A stretch of 64,000 bases of DNA from Porites lobata (Eukaryota; Cnidaria; Anthozoa; Scleractinia; Poritidae), in the NCBI GenBank assembly GCA_942486035.1, contig CALNXK010000095.1:1218501-1282500 (forward strand). The letters are read 5' to 3'. Positions 44,201-58,000 of the stretch are shown here, one piece after another. The position numbers and the translations under genes were made by a program. The first letter of the stretch is position 1. Each line of letters begins with the position of its first letter. The notes under the pieces are model-generated. The model worked only from the letters and a program-made list of their open reading frames with translations, made no database searches and was not told the DNA's origin.

Positions 44201-47200
44201 TTAACCGACGATGCGCTTAAAAAGCACCACTGTTCTATTACTGTGAAAAGCCGCAACATTTCATTCATACCCCCTACGTTGCCCGCAACCTCTGAAAACG
44301 TTTTATAGTCCTAGTAACTTACTTGTTTTTCAAATGCTGTGGACTACCGAGACATTTAAACTGTCCATTAACCATGATTCCTAAACGACTACACAGATTC
44401 TCACACTCCTCCATACTGCAAACAAAATGGTAACCGCAAAACACAGTTTAAAAGTGTGGCCATTCAATGAAAGGTACTTAGCACCACCTTCCTGTGGTAC
44501 TGTTTATTATGGTGCTTAAGGTGGTTCTAACTTTTGAAACTGTGGATGAAGTCCTTAAGTGTGACCATTCAAATGAAAGCTACTGGGTAGTACTTTCCTG
44601 TGGTACTGTTTGTTATGCTGTACAAGGTCTTTCTAACTTTTGAGTCTGTGGAAGAAATCCCTAAGTGTTACCATTCAAATGAAAGCTACTGAGCAGTACT
44701 TTCCTGTAGTGCTGTTTAATATGCTGTACAAGGTGGTTCTAACTTTCGAGTCTGTGGATGAAGTCCTTAAGTGTGACCATTCAAATGAAAGCTACTGAGC
44801 AGTACTTTCCTGTGGTACTGTTTGTTATGCTGTACAAGGTCTTTCTAACTTTTGAGTCTGTGGAAGAAATCCCTAAGTGTTACCATTCAAATGAAAGCTA
44901 CTGAGCAGTACGTTCCTGTAGTGCTGTTTAAGATGCTGTACAAGGTGGTTCTAACTTTTGAGTCTGTGGATGAAGTCCTTAAGTGTGACCATTCAAATGA
45001 AAGCTTCTGAGCAGTACTTTCCTGTGGTGCTGTTTAGTATGTTCTACAAGGTGGTTCTAACCTCTTGAGTCTGTGGATGAAATCCTTAAGTGTTGCCAGT
45101 CAAATAAAAGCTACTGGGCAGTTCTTTCCTGTGGCACTGATTATAAGCGATCCCGGGTGGTTCTTACATTTTGGTTTGTGTATTAATTCTCACTATAGTG
45201 AATTAGTGACTGTTTCTGTGACCTTACCTGTGCGAAGTTAAAATAACCGTGCGGCCTTCCTTAACAATTCCGGTGATAATATTCCAAAGGAATCTGCGAG
45301 CTTTTGGGTCCATGCCAGTTGTGGGTTCATCCTGCAAAAAGGACAACCGCAATTTGAGTAACTTATTTGCGTGTTGCGACCACAAATCAATTAATTAGTA
45401 ACGTCATCAAGTGGGAAAAAATTGTGGTAGTTTCCTCAACATCATCATACATTTCTGGGAAACTGCCCATCTAACCCTCCCTTAGCCAACATTTTGCCCT
45501 AAGTGAGAAGTAAGTGCTAATGTTGGCTTAGGGGAGGGGTATGTGGGCAGTTTCCCAGAAACGTATGATTTTTGTCTTCTTGATCGAGAAGGAAAAATGG
45601 AGGCTCTACTTGAACCTCTTCCGGCCTTTGAGGTCGCCGCAGCCCCAACTTCTGGGCTAGTCAATCTTGTTTCCTCTCGTCAAACTGGTTCTTTTTAGCG
45701 CGAGTTTCCGTTTACTGATAAAGCGACAGTCATAACCAAGCGCGCTGTAGCAAGCGCACGGTGTTTAGGCCTGGGTTTGAAACTATATCCTACTAACACG
45801 CCACGTATGCTTAAAAAAGATCTTGCTCGATTGATACAGTCTTTCTCGAGCAAGCGAAAGAAAAGAGCTGCTGGCAGGGGTTGTCAAATTAGCTAAATTG
45901 AAACTTAGGACAATCAATGATACTTACAAGGAAAACGATTGGTGGATTGCCGACCAGTGCGATGGCTGTGGACAGCTTCCTCTTGTTTCCACCACTGTAC
46001 CCCCCAGCGCACCTGTTTCTGTACTCACTGAGATTCATTCGAAGAATGAGACTGTCGACAACCTGAAAACAAAGGGAATTTTTACTTCTGGCCCACAATC
46101 CAACATTTTCAAGATACTTGCCATGCGCATGTTAGCCCGGCATTAAATTTGACGTCTATGCTTAACGCCATTTATCGCGCGTTTTTTGAAGTTCAATACA
46201 TTTAGGTCATCCGGCAGGTTGAATTGTTAACGTTAATCACTTTATCACATTCAAGTCGACCTCTTAATCACAAAAAATTCAATTCATTCGGCGTACGCTA
46301 ACGTTACAACCAAAGCTCTCAGATGGATAGATTACCAAATTTTCTTAACAATGGGGCTACGATACTATCACGCACAGTAGATGTAGTTACAGTTTACAAC
46401 GTGACGGCAGAAAAATAAACATAACACAACACCTTTCTGCACAACAGAAAACAAGTCAAACCTGTTTCACATCTTGCTCGGGAACTCCTCTGAGCCGCGC
46501 GTAAAGCTGAAGGTGTTCAGCGGCTGTCAGTAGGTTATCAAGCCCGTCAAACTGAGGACAGTAGCCCATGGATTGATGAGCGTTGTTTATGTTGCTTAAA
46601 ATGCTATAAAAGGAGAGAATTTCGAAACAAATTAAGTGGTGCTCCGTAATAAACGTAAAAGGGTGTTAGACACAAGTAGCCTGAGAAAACAGCCCACATT
46701 TCGCGACGCCATCGCGAATTGACGACTTAAGAACGAGCGCAGAAATTCCATACTGATGACGTATCACTACCCAGATCTGGGTTATAATACGTCATCAGTA
46801 TGAATTTTTGCAGTCGTTCTTTTGGCGGGAAAACTAGTGGTCGTAGGACACAAGGCACAGCGAGTAGTTAAGACTGGACGAAACGCGAACGCGAACTTAG
46901 AAACGTGAGGAAATTCCAAAGGGCTGTACATCGAGAAATGAGAAATGAGAGCGATATGACAATTTCAGTTTGTTTACCTGTGGCCATCAACAAACGCCTC
47001 TCCTTCGGTCACTGATATATCTCCCGTAAGCATTTTGAAAGTGGTGGTCTTGCCAGCTCCGTTCACACCCAACAGGCCAAAACACTAAAACAGCGAAAAA
47101 CAAAACAACATCACGCGTTTAAAACCACTAAAAAGTAATGTAAAAGTGTTATTTGAACCCACTGGATATGATACGTGAGTTGAGCAAAGAGTTCAGAACG

Positions 47201-48223
47201 TTTCAATTTACCCCCTCTCTTAACCTGGGTTTAATAGATTGTAAAGTGCTAACCTGTGATCTGGCAGTTGGTAAGAACAGGGAAAGGAAAGAACATTTCA
47301 TTGAGCGTGCTTTTTTTCAGTTGCTTTAAGCCACTGGGAGAGAGCACCCTCGAAACGTCTGTTTTTCCATTCCCTTTCAACGCACATTTTGATAAACTTT
47401 GTAAAAATCATCGGAAAAAAACGCCTTCCTTTCCGAGGGCTATATAGAGGTATGGGGAGGGTGTGATCGCAAGCTAGTAAAATGCACAGCTTTAATCAGT
47501 ACACTAGAAAGACTAAACAAGGCTGATTTATTGTTTTTCAAAACGTCTCACCTCGCCTTTGGGGACTCCGACGCAAAGTCTGTTGACAGCTACGTTTCGT
47601 CTTTTTCTAGACTTGTACACCTAAAACATGAATGCACGTATAAAGACTCAGTTATATAGACAATCGTTGCTCGCGAACATTGAAGGTATGCAGAGTTTCC
47701 AAGCGCTTTATATTCATTGACAATAACCGAGGAATAGCTGTGATCAAGAGTTGCAAAAAGTTGGGAAGTAATCGAAGTAGAATTTGGAATTGTTGGCCTT
47801 TGAGGAGAAGGGGAAACCGGAGTCATCGAAGAAAAACCTTTCACAGTACGAACGAGAACCAATAACAAACTGAACCTATAAATAGAGTCGCTTCCGAGAT
47901 TTGAACCCAAAAAACTGGTTACGATACGCGACCACAAAGCTACTTGGGATCATTTATTTTTGTCGTCCCTCCAACCGATCCCTTGAAATTTTGCGATCTT
48001 TTAAGTCTATCGGTACCAGTTTCCCGCTCGTTTTGAACATGGCTAATTAGTTCTTTATTGACATTACGAACACTCCAAACGTGACGAAGTATTGAATGTT
48101 ACCTTAGTCAGATTGTTCAGTCGCAAAATGTCATTGGTTCCTCCTCCTCTTTCAATACGCTGTCTTTCTCGTTCCACGTCATCATCCTCGTTCTGCACTG
48201 GTTTAAGTGACACTTTGACGCGC
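41282..48223 (-). CDS. ABCA2: ABCA2-type gene, second nucleotide-binding domain and C-tail
   Basis: Exons 48103-48223 to 41282-41437 (residues 1107-1495). Walker A GVNGAGKT (1175-1182), Q-loop GYCPQFDGL, signature YSGGNKRKLS (from 1274), Walker B IVFLDEPTTGMDP (1294-1306), H-loop LTSHSMEECE, then GDGYTVTLR and YSVSQTTLDQVFINFAK, the ABCA C-terminal motif. The tail is short (about 50 residues), acidic/His-containing, and ends GEVEV; human ABCA2 has a longer tail. Confidence 0.94.
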
Positions 48224-51200
48224 CTGGCGAAATGAGAATGAAACGTTTAAAATTACTTTAAATCGGCAAGATTAGCTCAGTCGGTTAAGTGCTTGACTGC
48301 AGAGCGGAAGGTCGCGAGTTCGATTCCCGGGGTCGGAGCAATACTCAGAGTCTTAAAATAACTGCGAATGGAAGGTTACTGGCTTTGCTCTGCAAATGGC
48401 TAGACTTTCGCGTGGCTCGGATGACCAAATAAAATGGCGGTCCCGTCTCCAGAAGGGGACGTAAATATAATGTCCCCAATTAGTGCTTTCGCGCTAAATA
48501 CATTGACACTCAAATAAAATGCATTTTTTAAAGTGCCAGTAAGCAAGGTGGAGAAGATGCAACAAAACACAGCAAATAGGAATTCAGGCTATATCCGATT
48601 TCCAAAGACCTTTGCTTTCAACGCTAGGGCAAGCAAATGATATGGAAAAACTTTTCACAAGATGACGCTTTTATATCGAAGACTTCGCACTTAACCTCGT
48701 TAAAAAAAAGAGGTTTGGGGTAACTCGAAAAGTTTCTCTTAGCCTGCGCAAAAAGCACTACCCGACGAAGTGAAAGGGAACGCTTGCTACACAAATTCAA
48801 GTAAAACGAGATCACATGACGACTTCGATGCACAGAACACAAGATCCTCAAGGCCTGAATTCCGCTTTTAGTTTTAGCAAACTAGTACACCACAACTTGA
48901 CATAAATCGAGCCATACAAGAACTGGCAAAAGGTATTTTAAGAGTACTATGCAAGTAAGCTGTTCCTCTAATTTACGAAAATGATTCTCAAACAAGGCAT
49001 TAAAAATACACCAACCTTTGAGGAATAAAGAAACGATACTCGATGAGGACAGTGATGACGAAAAACAAAAATCCTTGAATGATCATCATGAAAATATTTC
49101 TTCCTGTAATATCCCAACTGAAAGGATCTCGAACAAGATTAACGCCTAAAATGAAAGACGTAAACGAACAATTGAAAGAAAAAATAAATGAGGAACTGTA
49201 AACAGTTAATGGCGACAGAGAGGCAGTTGATGCTTAAACTCATGGAAAAGTTTGGAAACTTACCAAACCTCTCAAAGACATCCATGAACTGATTCTTGGC
49301 CAAATCGATCAGTCCACGACCCAAACAGTAGTTGGGAAAAATCAAGAAGATTGTCTTTAGCATGTCGTTGATTTGAATCAGTTCCTTTTAGAAAGAAAAA
49401 AAATAAATAACAACACCAGTGAGAACCACCTTGTGCAGCGTATTGATCAGTATCACGGGAAAGTATTGCTCAGTAGCTTTCATTTGAATGGTCATACTTT
49501 AGGATTTCATCAACAGATTCAACATTTAGAACTGCTTTGTAAAGCATAATACACAGCACAACAAGAAAGTAATCTCAGTAGCTTTCATTTAAATGGTAAC
49601 TCTTCAGGATTTCTTCCAAAGATTCCACAGTTAAAACGACCTCACGCCTTGTACAGTATAATAAACAGAACCACAGAAAAGTACTGCTCAGTAGCTTTCA
49701 TTTGAATGGTCATACTTTAGGAATTCTTCCAGCGACTCAACAGTTAGAACTACTTTGTAAAGCATAATAAACAGTACCACAGAGCTCACACTTGAGGATT
49801 TCATCCAGAGGGTGGGATACGAAAGGTCCCGGTTCGACAGACTCAAAAGTTCGAACCTCCTAGTACAACATAATAATCAGTACCACAGGAACGTACTGCT
49901 CAGTAGCTTTCATTTGAATGGTCACACTTAAGGAATTCTTCCAACGACTCAACAGTTAGAACTACTTTGTAAAGCATAATAAACAGTACCACAGAGCTCA
50001 CACTTTAGAATTTTATCCAGACTCAAAAGTTCGAACCTCCTAGTACAGCACAATAAACAGTACCACAGGAAAGTACTGCTCAGTAGCTTTAACATGATAG
50101 ACTACAGGTTAGGTCATCGCTTACTGCTACCCTCAAGATTAGGAGACCAGTTTCCGATCATTATACGTCTCTGGGAAACTGCCCACCTACCCCTTCCCTA
50201 AGCCAACATTTTGCTCAAAGTGAGAACTAGAAATGTATACAGTAAAAACCCACGAGTAAGAACCTAAGATTTAAGAACCTTTTAGGCTAAAATTTGCCAT
50301 TAAGACCCCCTCTATATAAGAACCTCTTTAGCCTAAAAGTTGGAGAAAGATTCTTATTTTCAAAAATCATTTAAAAATATTTACTTAGGTCATTGAGAAA
50401 ATGTTTAGAATATTGTGTTTTACAGCACAATCATGTATATAAAGTTGTTTTGACTTGAGAAATTAAAATTCATATGAGAATAGATCTCTATTATGGTCAT
50501 ATCAAAATACAAGCAATCATTAGAAATTTAAGGCTGCTGATCACTAAAATCGTCTTAGCAACGACATATTTTTTTGCAAGAAATTAAGAACCTATTAAGA
50601 ACCTAGATAGCCTAAATTTATGTTAACCACCATTTATGTAAGAAACGCTGGAACAATGTAGGTTCTTACTCGTGGGTTTCTACTGTAATGATTCCGAGTT
50701 TCTTACCTGATCGTCGGTGAAGAATTCCAGGATGAATGTCGCAAGCGTGGTGTTGATTCCAATGAATAAGTTAACACAAATGAGCACAATATAGGCCGTG
50801 CTTGACTCGGTAAACAAAAATGATGCTGGATACATTAACGGAGTGATTGCCCATCTGAAAAAAAATTTTAACACGAATTTGTGATTGCAAATCTATTTTA
50901 AGAGTTCAATCCTTTTTAGTTACAAAAAGCTACCTCCTTCCTTCTTTCGCGAAGATTAGGCCTAGACTACCATCTTGGACTAAGTATTGTTAACAAACAT
51001 AATTGTCGGCAGTACCGTAAATCCTCTATTACGCCGCCCCACCCGGGTGATTATTAATTTCAAGTACGATTGCCGGGGGGGCTTATTTGGGAGGGACGCT
51101 CATTTGAGTGTGAACAAATGATACGAAAATGCTGCTGTGGACGAGAAACTTTTTCGGTGAACAAAATAAGCCTGCGGCACCAATTGCTTCGAGAAAATCA

Positions 51201-52015
51201 AACCCATGACTGACTTAAACAATACGATACGCAAACTGCACACGATTAATTTGTTCCATGTTAATTGAATCTTATATTTGTAGTTAGAAAGATCTTGCTC
51301 AACTTACCCATACAAAAAAAGAAGAAGGAACGTTGGTGGAAAATTCGCAGCTGACGTGTAGGAATCTTCTCCAAACGCCAAGAATATTAAAATACAGCAA
51401 AGTGCTGGAATAACATAGTTTCCCTGAAAGAAAGAAAATTGTTGAGGCCACAAAAAGGCATAAGCCGTACTTTATCCACCTTTTCTAGGGCAGGAAATGC
51501 AAATATAAGCCTTTTACCAGTTGAAAGTTTTACAGTCTTGTGACTTACCAAGTCCCAGACGTATGTAGACAGCCAGTAAATATAAGGACGAACACCGCTG
51601 ACCAAGTGCAGGTGCTTAGCTTTGCATTCCCGCTCGCAGACCAAGTAGACGACAAAACTGGCAGGAACAAAGGATAAGGCAAACACCACGCAGATCGCCA
51701 CAAGTACGTCTATTACACGGTTGTAGCTGAAAATGAAAAGCACATCGGTAAGTTTTTGCGTTAAAGCACGTTGTGTTGATGTTATCAAACATTACTATCT
51801 CGGACATGATTATAGTCATTAAGCACAGTATCTAGGAAAATCCATTTTTTAACATAAAACAAGTAAATCTGGTCATAAAAATTCAAATCGGGTAGAAAAT
51901 CGGCAGAAGACAAATTGATTAAGCCGAGCTACAAATACCATATTTTTTAATTCTCATTGTCACCATCATTCGATCGTCGCGTCATCATCATCTTATCATC
52001 ATTACTGCCGACATC

Positions 52016-52046
<31 letters not shown>

Positions 52047-55000
52047 TTAAAACCATCACGATTTTTGATACTATCATTGAAATCAATATGTAGCTTATAT
52101 AAACGTCATCATCACCGTCACCATTTTTGAGACTATCATTGAAATCAATATGTACTTCATATAGTCGTCATCATCATTTTTGACACCATCATTGAAATCA
52201 ATAAACTGTAGTCATCATCATTATCATCACCATCGCCACCACTAAATTAACAACCTCATTTTAAAATAGTGTTTGTAGTTTCCAACACCTGTGTATAGAA
52301 CAGAATAAATATTAGACTTACAAGGTTTCATCACTAAGTTGTTCTTTTGTATAGTTCATTGGGTGGTTCATTGTGCTTATACCTGTAAGGAAAAAGGAAA
52401 GAAAAAAAAGTTAAAATAGTTATCTGATTTAATGTAAGATAAATTTAGTAATCGATAATTAGACTTAATTTCAATGAATTGTAACTGTTTGTGTGTAAGG
52501 AATTAAAAAAAGGAAACAACAACAACAACGCTTTAGCCATCGATAGAAATCAAGTGCCTTCAAGACGTCAACTTACATGAACCTACAACACCTGGGCCTA
52601 ACAGAAAGAAGAATTATGTAATGCAACAGTGACAAATCGTGACATGAACCGACAACACGCCCCGGTTGTTCAAACGTTGGATGGCGTTATCCACCGGATA
52701 AATCACTATCCAGCGGATAAGTACAGAGGAACCTTGCCACCTCGTTGTTAACACCATATTAGGGACCTTAAGCAAAGACGTTTTTGAGCGACGCACGTCA
52801 ACCGGAAGTGAGGCCTTCTCCCTTCTTATATGCCTTGACGCTAACAAACTTGTATTGCTGAGTTTCTGTTCTCTTTTAAAGACGATTTACCAGAGAGTTT
52901 CAACCAAACCGCTCCCCAATGATGCAAAAAGTCCACTTCCGGTTGACGTCCGTCGCTCAAAAACGCTGTTGCTTAAGCTCCCTATTCTTTCGACCCAAAC
53001 GAAAACATCACTGAGTCATTTTGTTACTTTGAAGACCCGTTAATACGACCACCTCGTTATTACGAGCAGCATTTTATGGCCCAATGATGGTCGCATTAAC
53101 GGGGTTCCACTGTATAAGCATTAGGGAAACCAATTTCGGATAGCGTTATCCACCTTGTGAACAACTGGGGGTAGTAAGAGGAATAATGTAACGCAACAGT
53201 GAAAACTCGTGACATGAACCGATAACAAGTGGACCTAAAAGAAAGAGGAATAAGATAACGCGACAGTGAAAATCCGTGACGTAAAATGAAATACCACTGC
53301 GTATCTTACCAAATCTGGACGCATTTAATCCCTTCTCAGCCGCTTTGCTTCTCAGAATTATATTGTTGAGTACATTTAGAAATGTCGGAGCAGCATGATA
53401 GCCCTTGGTGTTGTACCAGGCCTGTAAAAATAACACAAGAAGTTACTACAAATTACAAGCTTCACTAGCTTGAGTGTGTATAAGGGTATTGGAATAAAGG
53501 ATACTAAGCTCTGCTTTCTCATTGCACTTTTGGTAAAAGTAGTATTCGAGCCTTTTCACTCACGTGGTCAGCACCCATGCAAATGTATCATGGAAAAAAG
53601 GACGTTTTTACAAAAGGAAATGATTCCAACCATACAGGATTGGTTTGTGACACCAACATGGCCGTCGTTTCATTGTTTTGGGACACCAATATGACGGAAG
53701 TGACGTCATGTGAAAACACGTCAGTAATAAAACATGCAATTTTTTTAATTGAAAGTAATCGCTGAGTTGCTGTTCTCAGGGTTATTCTTTTGAATAACTA
53801 TGGCAAACTCCTAACGCCACAATGAGGACATTTCACGTGTGTGTATGTGTGTGAGGTTGGTTTGTTCTACGAGGCGATTCCAACAAAATCTAACAAACTC
53901 CACCAAAAACTCTTAAAATCTCAATACAAGTTGCCAATGGGGAAGTAATAAATGCCCATATAAGCCCTTACTTTAGCATTGTACTGTTTGAGGATTCCCT
54001 GGATGGAAGATGAGTTTGACTGCGTGAAGGAAGTAGGAAGGTTCTGGAAGTTGTCTCCAAACGTCAGACTTCCGTACCTAGGGGAAAAAGAACGAGTATT
54101 AAATAATAAAAAAAAATAACCGCTAAATTTCACACAACAGCAGGCCTTAATATAGCTCATGAGGATACAGCTTTGCTTATAACAATGATTCTTGCATTGA
54201 CACGCAAATATCTGCAAGGCAGAGGATTTACAATACATGTACAACCTTTAAAAGTGTTCTTCTAAAAGCCCAAATGGATTGTTCTCTCTTTGTTTGGATC
54301 ATTCTCTTCCCCCGTCCCAAGTTCACTTCTTTACTTTTTCCAATGATAAATCAGTGTGTCAGGTGCCTGGTCCCATTGGGGTGGCAGCTCACGGCTGGAA
54401 TACACGGGTTTTCCAGCCATGGGGGCGTATCTCTGTCTAAGGGCTGGCTTTGCCAAAAGTGGAAGCCCTAGACATCCCGGGCACCCACCTCCACTAAGCA
54501 ACGCAGTTTTTAAATTGCATTTTAACCACAAGTAAGTATATCTCGCGTATATCTCCAGGAGTGAAGATTCTGGAGGGCAGGAAAGAGATTTGTTGGCTTT
54601 CCCATTTCTATCCCCGTCAAACAGCCTGTAATAAACTTACCTCTTTCGAATGAAGTTCATATAAGAATTTAGAAGATAGTCCGTCATATTACGGCCAGTA
54701 AGATTCTGTAACTTATCATCCGTGAACGAGTCCCACTGTGAAGGCCTGGCTCCTCCTGCGCCCGCAGAACACTTGGCGGTTCCGGTTGATTCACAATCGC
54801 ATTGTACTGATTTTACTGGTTCTTTAGGGATACTGGTGAACTTGACTGGCTTCCTTTTACAAGAGTTTTCCAAGCAATAGGTTCCTATGGTATGAATAAG
54901 TCGCGATTTTTATCTTTTTATGCAGTTAAAATGTAAATAATGTTTAATAGAATATGGATGGTTTAAATCTACAATACCTCACTTCTCACTCATTCTTCGT

Positions 55001-58000
55001 TAACCATTACACCCAGGGCGAGTTTTGAGTCTTGGACGAATTTTTATGGTGTAAATATTCAAACGAGACTTCTTCTGTAGTACTTTCGCATGGTACTATT
55101 TATTCACTTATAACGCCTTCAGTTTGTGAACAATATGCAATGGTGTGACCATTCTTTAGCAGTATTTTTATACGGTACTATTTGCTTTTGGCGCTTCTCA
55201 AATCTTCGTTGGAAATTCTGTTAAAATTTGACTTTAACCGTTTTTGGGATTATTGTCAAACTGGTTTCGCCTTTCCAGGGGGTCTGTTGTTTTGGTCGCG
55301 TTCATACACGACGTTCGAGAGAGAAACGCTCCTCTTACAATTGTAAGAAGATCTGAGAGCGAGGTTCACGTACCGACTCCAGGGTACTTGATCAACCTTT
55401 CGGTCATATCTTGGCTCATGACAGATCGTGGATCATCAACTGCGAAGGCCAGGTAATGCTCGTAAGGGGCAGCTTCCAGGAACATGTTAGTGCTGAGTTC
55501 AAGTGGAGGCATTTCACTGAATGGTCTTATCTGAGACACGATCATGGCCAGGCAAACAAAAATGGCGGGCAACAGGATCTATGAAATAATAAAAATACAT
55601 AATTTGCTGCAATTTCACCAAAATAGAGCGTTTTCACATGAAATCACGGCGGCCATATAGGTGTTCCAAACCAATCCTGTAGGAGTTGAATTCTTTTCTT
55701 ACGTAACAGTTTTCTTTTGTTCCAATAAATTTGCATTGATACTAGCCATGTGAGTGAAAACGCTCCGTATCCTACGTAGAAAGCTTTCAAACTTCGCCAG
55801 TACTGCTTACTGTAACGGAGGAAGGAAGTGTTCCTTTTCGGAGAGCTAGAAATTTACGGGATAACCGAACATAACCACAAACACCCGAGGATTTACGGAG
55901 GCTTCCGAAGATTCCAAGGACATTCAGAAATGTGAAAATTACGGACATTATTTTGTTTATTTGTTTGCTTTTTCGATTTTTTTTGTACCTGAGAAATATA
56001 TCCCTTTCGGTTACGTCTTGCATGGTGAAATCGCTTCACTAAAAGCGCCCAGAATTGTCCAGTGATGAGTTTCAATCCTCCCAATTTTCGCTCTTTATCA
56101 TAAACTCCGTCAGTGCTTTCAAATACTTGGGGCATATCTTCCAGTTCTTCACATGAAAGAGAAGAAACAAAACAATACAAAAATTAGCTGCAAGGCGATA
56201 TTGTTGTGTTCCATACCTAGCCAAGAGAATACATGGAATGGAAGTTTTGTTCTTCCTGCCATGGTCGCAGATTTACAGTTAAAGTCTGTTGAAAATTGAG
56301 AACGGGAATCACCGCATCCCTTCGATCTCGTCCTTGCATATTCCACGTCAATTACTTCTTAAGCACTGCCAAGCTCTCATTACGGCGGAAGTGACGTCAA
56401 AGTTTCTGCTTTTTGTGTTACGTTTTCCCGTGATTCTTCGCGCGATTACCTCCCTTTCCAGAACTGCGTGTTTTCCTGTTCGTTACACTTGCTTCCAGTT
56501 TTGCTGCAGTTAGCATTAGGTGCATGTTTCCCGCGCTTGACACGGTTACTGGATTTCCCGCGCTTCGTAAAGGTTTCCTGTTTTTTTTTTTCCCGCGCTA
56601 AGTAAAGGATTGTATCCTTTCCCGGCGCACGCGCATGGTTCCTTTTTTACGCAAGGTGGCTCCCATTGGGTACTTTCTTACACGAATTTTTATTGGGTGA
56701 ATATGATTAGCTTTACTGCTGTCAGTGGAAAACGTTAAGTCAGTATAAGCCCTTTACTTCATTGTGATATCTAACCTGGCATCTCTTGGCTCGTATCGGC
56801 CAAAAGCTGGTCTCTGTCGCCGTAATTGTCACTTATTCTTGAACTGTGAGAACTGCGACTTATCTGCCGCCGGAAACTGGCGCGGCGTTTGGGCATCTCT
56901 TGTGCTAGCATGTCTGGTAAGTCAACAAGACGTGAATCAAGGCATGTGCAAAACAATAAAAAATGTGGAAAAACAAAAGACAAACAAAATAAAAAACGCG
57001 TCCAAAACAAATATTGTCAGCGTTATTTTGGTGTGATGCGTAGGCAGGATGGTATGCGATGGGCGCTGTACAGTTAAGACTGTTTCTCAACTTGCAGACC
57101 TCACGGTTTTCTGCGATTTTCTCCCACGGTAAACTTATCGTTATATTTTACTCACAAGATAAAAGCAGCTACATTCCAGCTTATTTCCCGCGGTACCCAG
57201 GGCAACGGACAGTGCGCATTTTACGCGGGAAGTTTCATCTTTGCTGATTGGCTACTTCATCGTGGGTGTCGGGAACTAGGCAGCTGTCATGGTCGACTCT
57301 TTTTTAAAAATATTTTTATGGTTTCCGTGGGGCCTGGGGAGGGAAGGTCCTAGTCTCGCATTCCCACTTCATTTTCACGAGAATCCCGCATCCCGCATCC
57401 CGCATCCTGCATGTCTTTGTCAGGTCTACGCTAAATTTATCTGGGGGAAAAGCAGTCACACATACAATTTTATTCCCCCTTAAGACAACACACCTTAACC
57501 TGTTAGTAGTAAAAGATGAACAACAATAGGACAGAAATATTCAGTACCTTCTTCTTCTGCATCGGCCTCTTCGGCAACTTTCAAGAACACCTTGAAATAA
57601 AACAAAAACACAGAACGGGTTTCAAGAACAGTTTGAACTATTAAAAGAGTATGTTAGCGTCGACTCCATTTGCTAAGCCACTTCAGGAATACTGCATCTG
57701 ATAACTGGACAACCCAGACTACTGTGACCCAAAATAGAGCAAGATAGAAAAATACACCCTTTCCGTCGATCTTACGGACCGAATCATAATAAGCAAAACA
57801 ACAACTCTGCAAGTGATCACACTTTTTTTCTACCTTCCTTTGCCGTCACAAAACGACTACGACATGAGAGCGTAAACTGGCCACGACGAAATTTTCTTTC
57901 TCTTTTAAGATATCTTTTTTTCGGAGGAATTGAATTTTGGGAGAGTAGCGCCTACATTTGACAAAGTTAGTGAGTTGGAATAATCGCGATGAAGATTGGA

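Noticed and set aside
48264..48340. Functional tRNA gene (Cys-like)
   Set aside because: Boxes A and B are present but the acceptor and T stems pair poorly and a SINE body follows.
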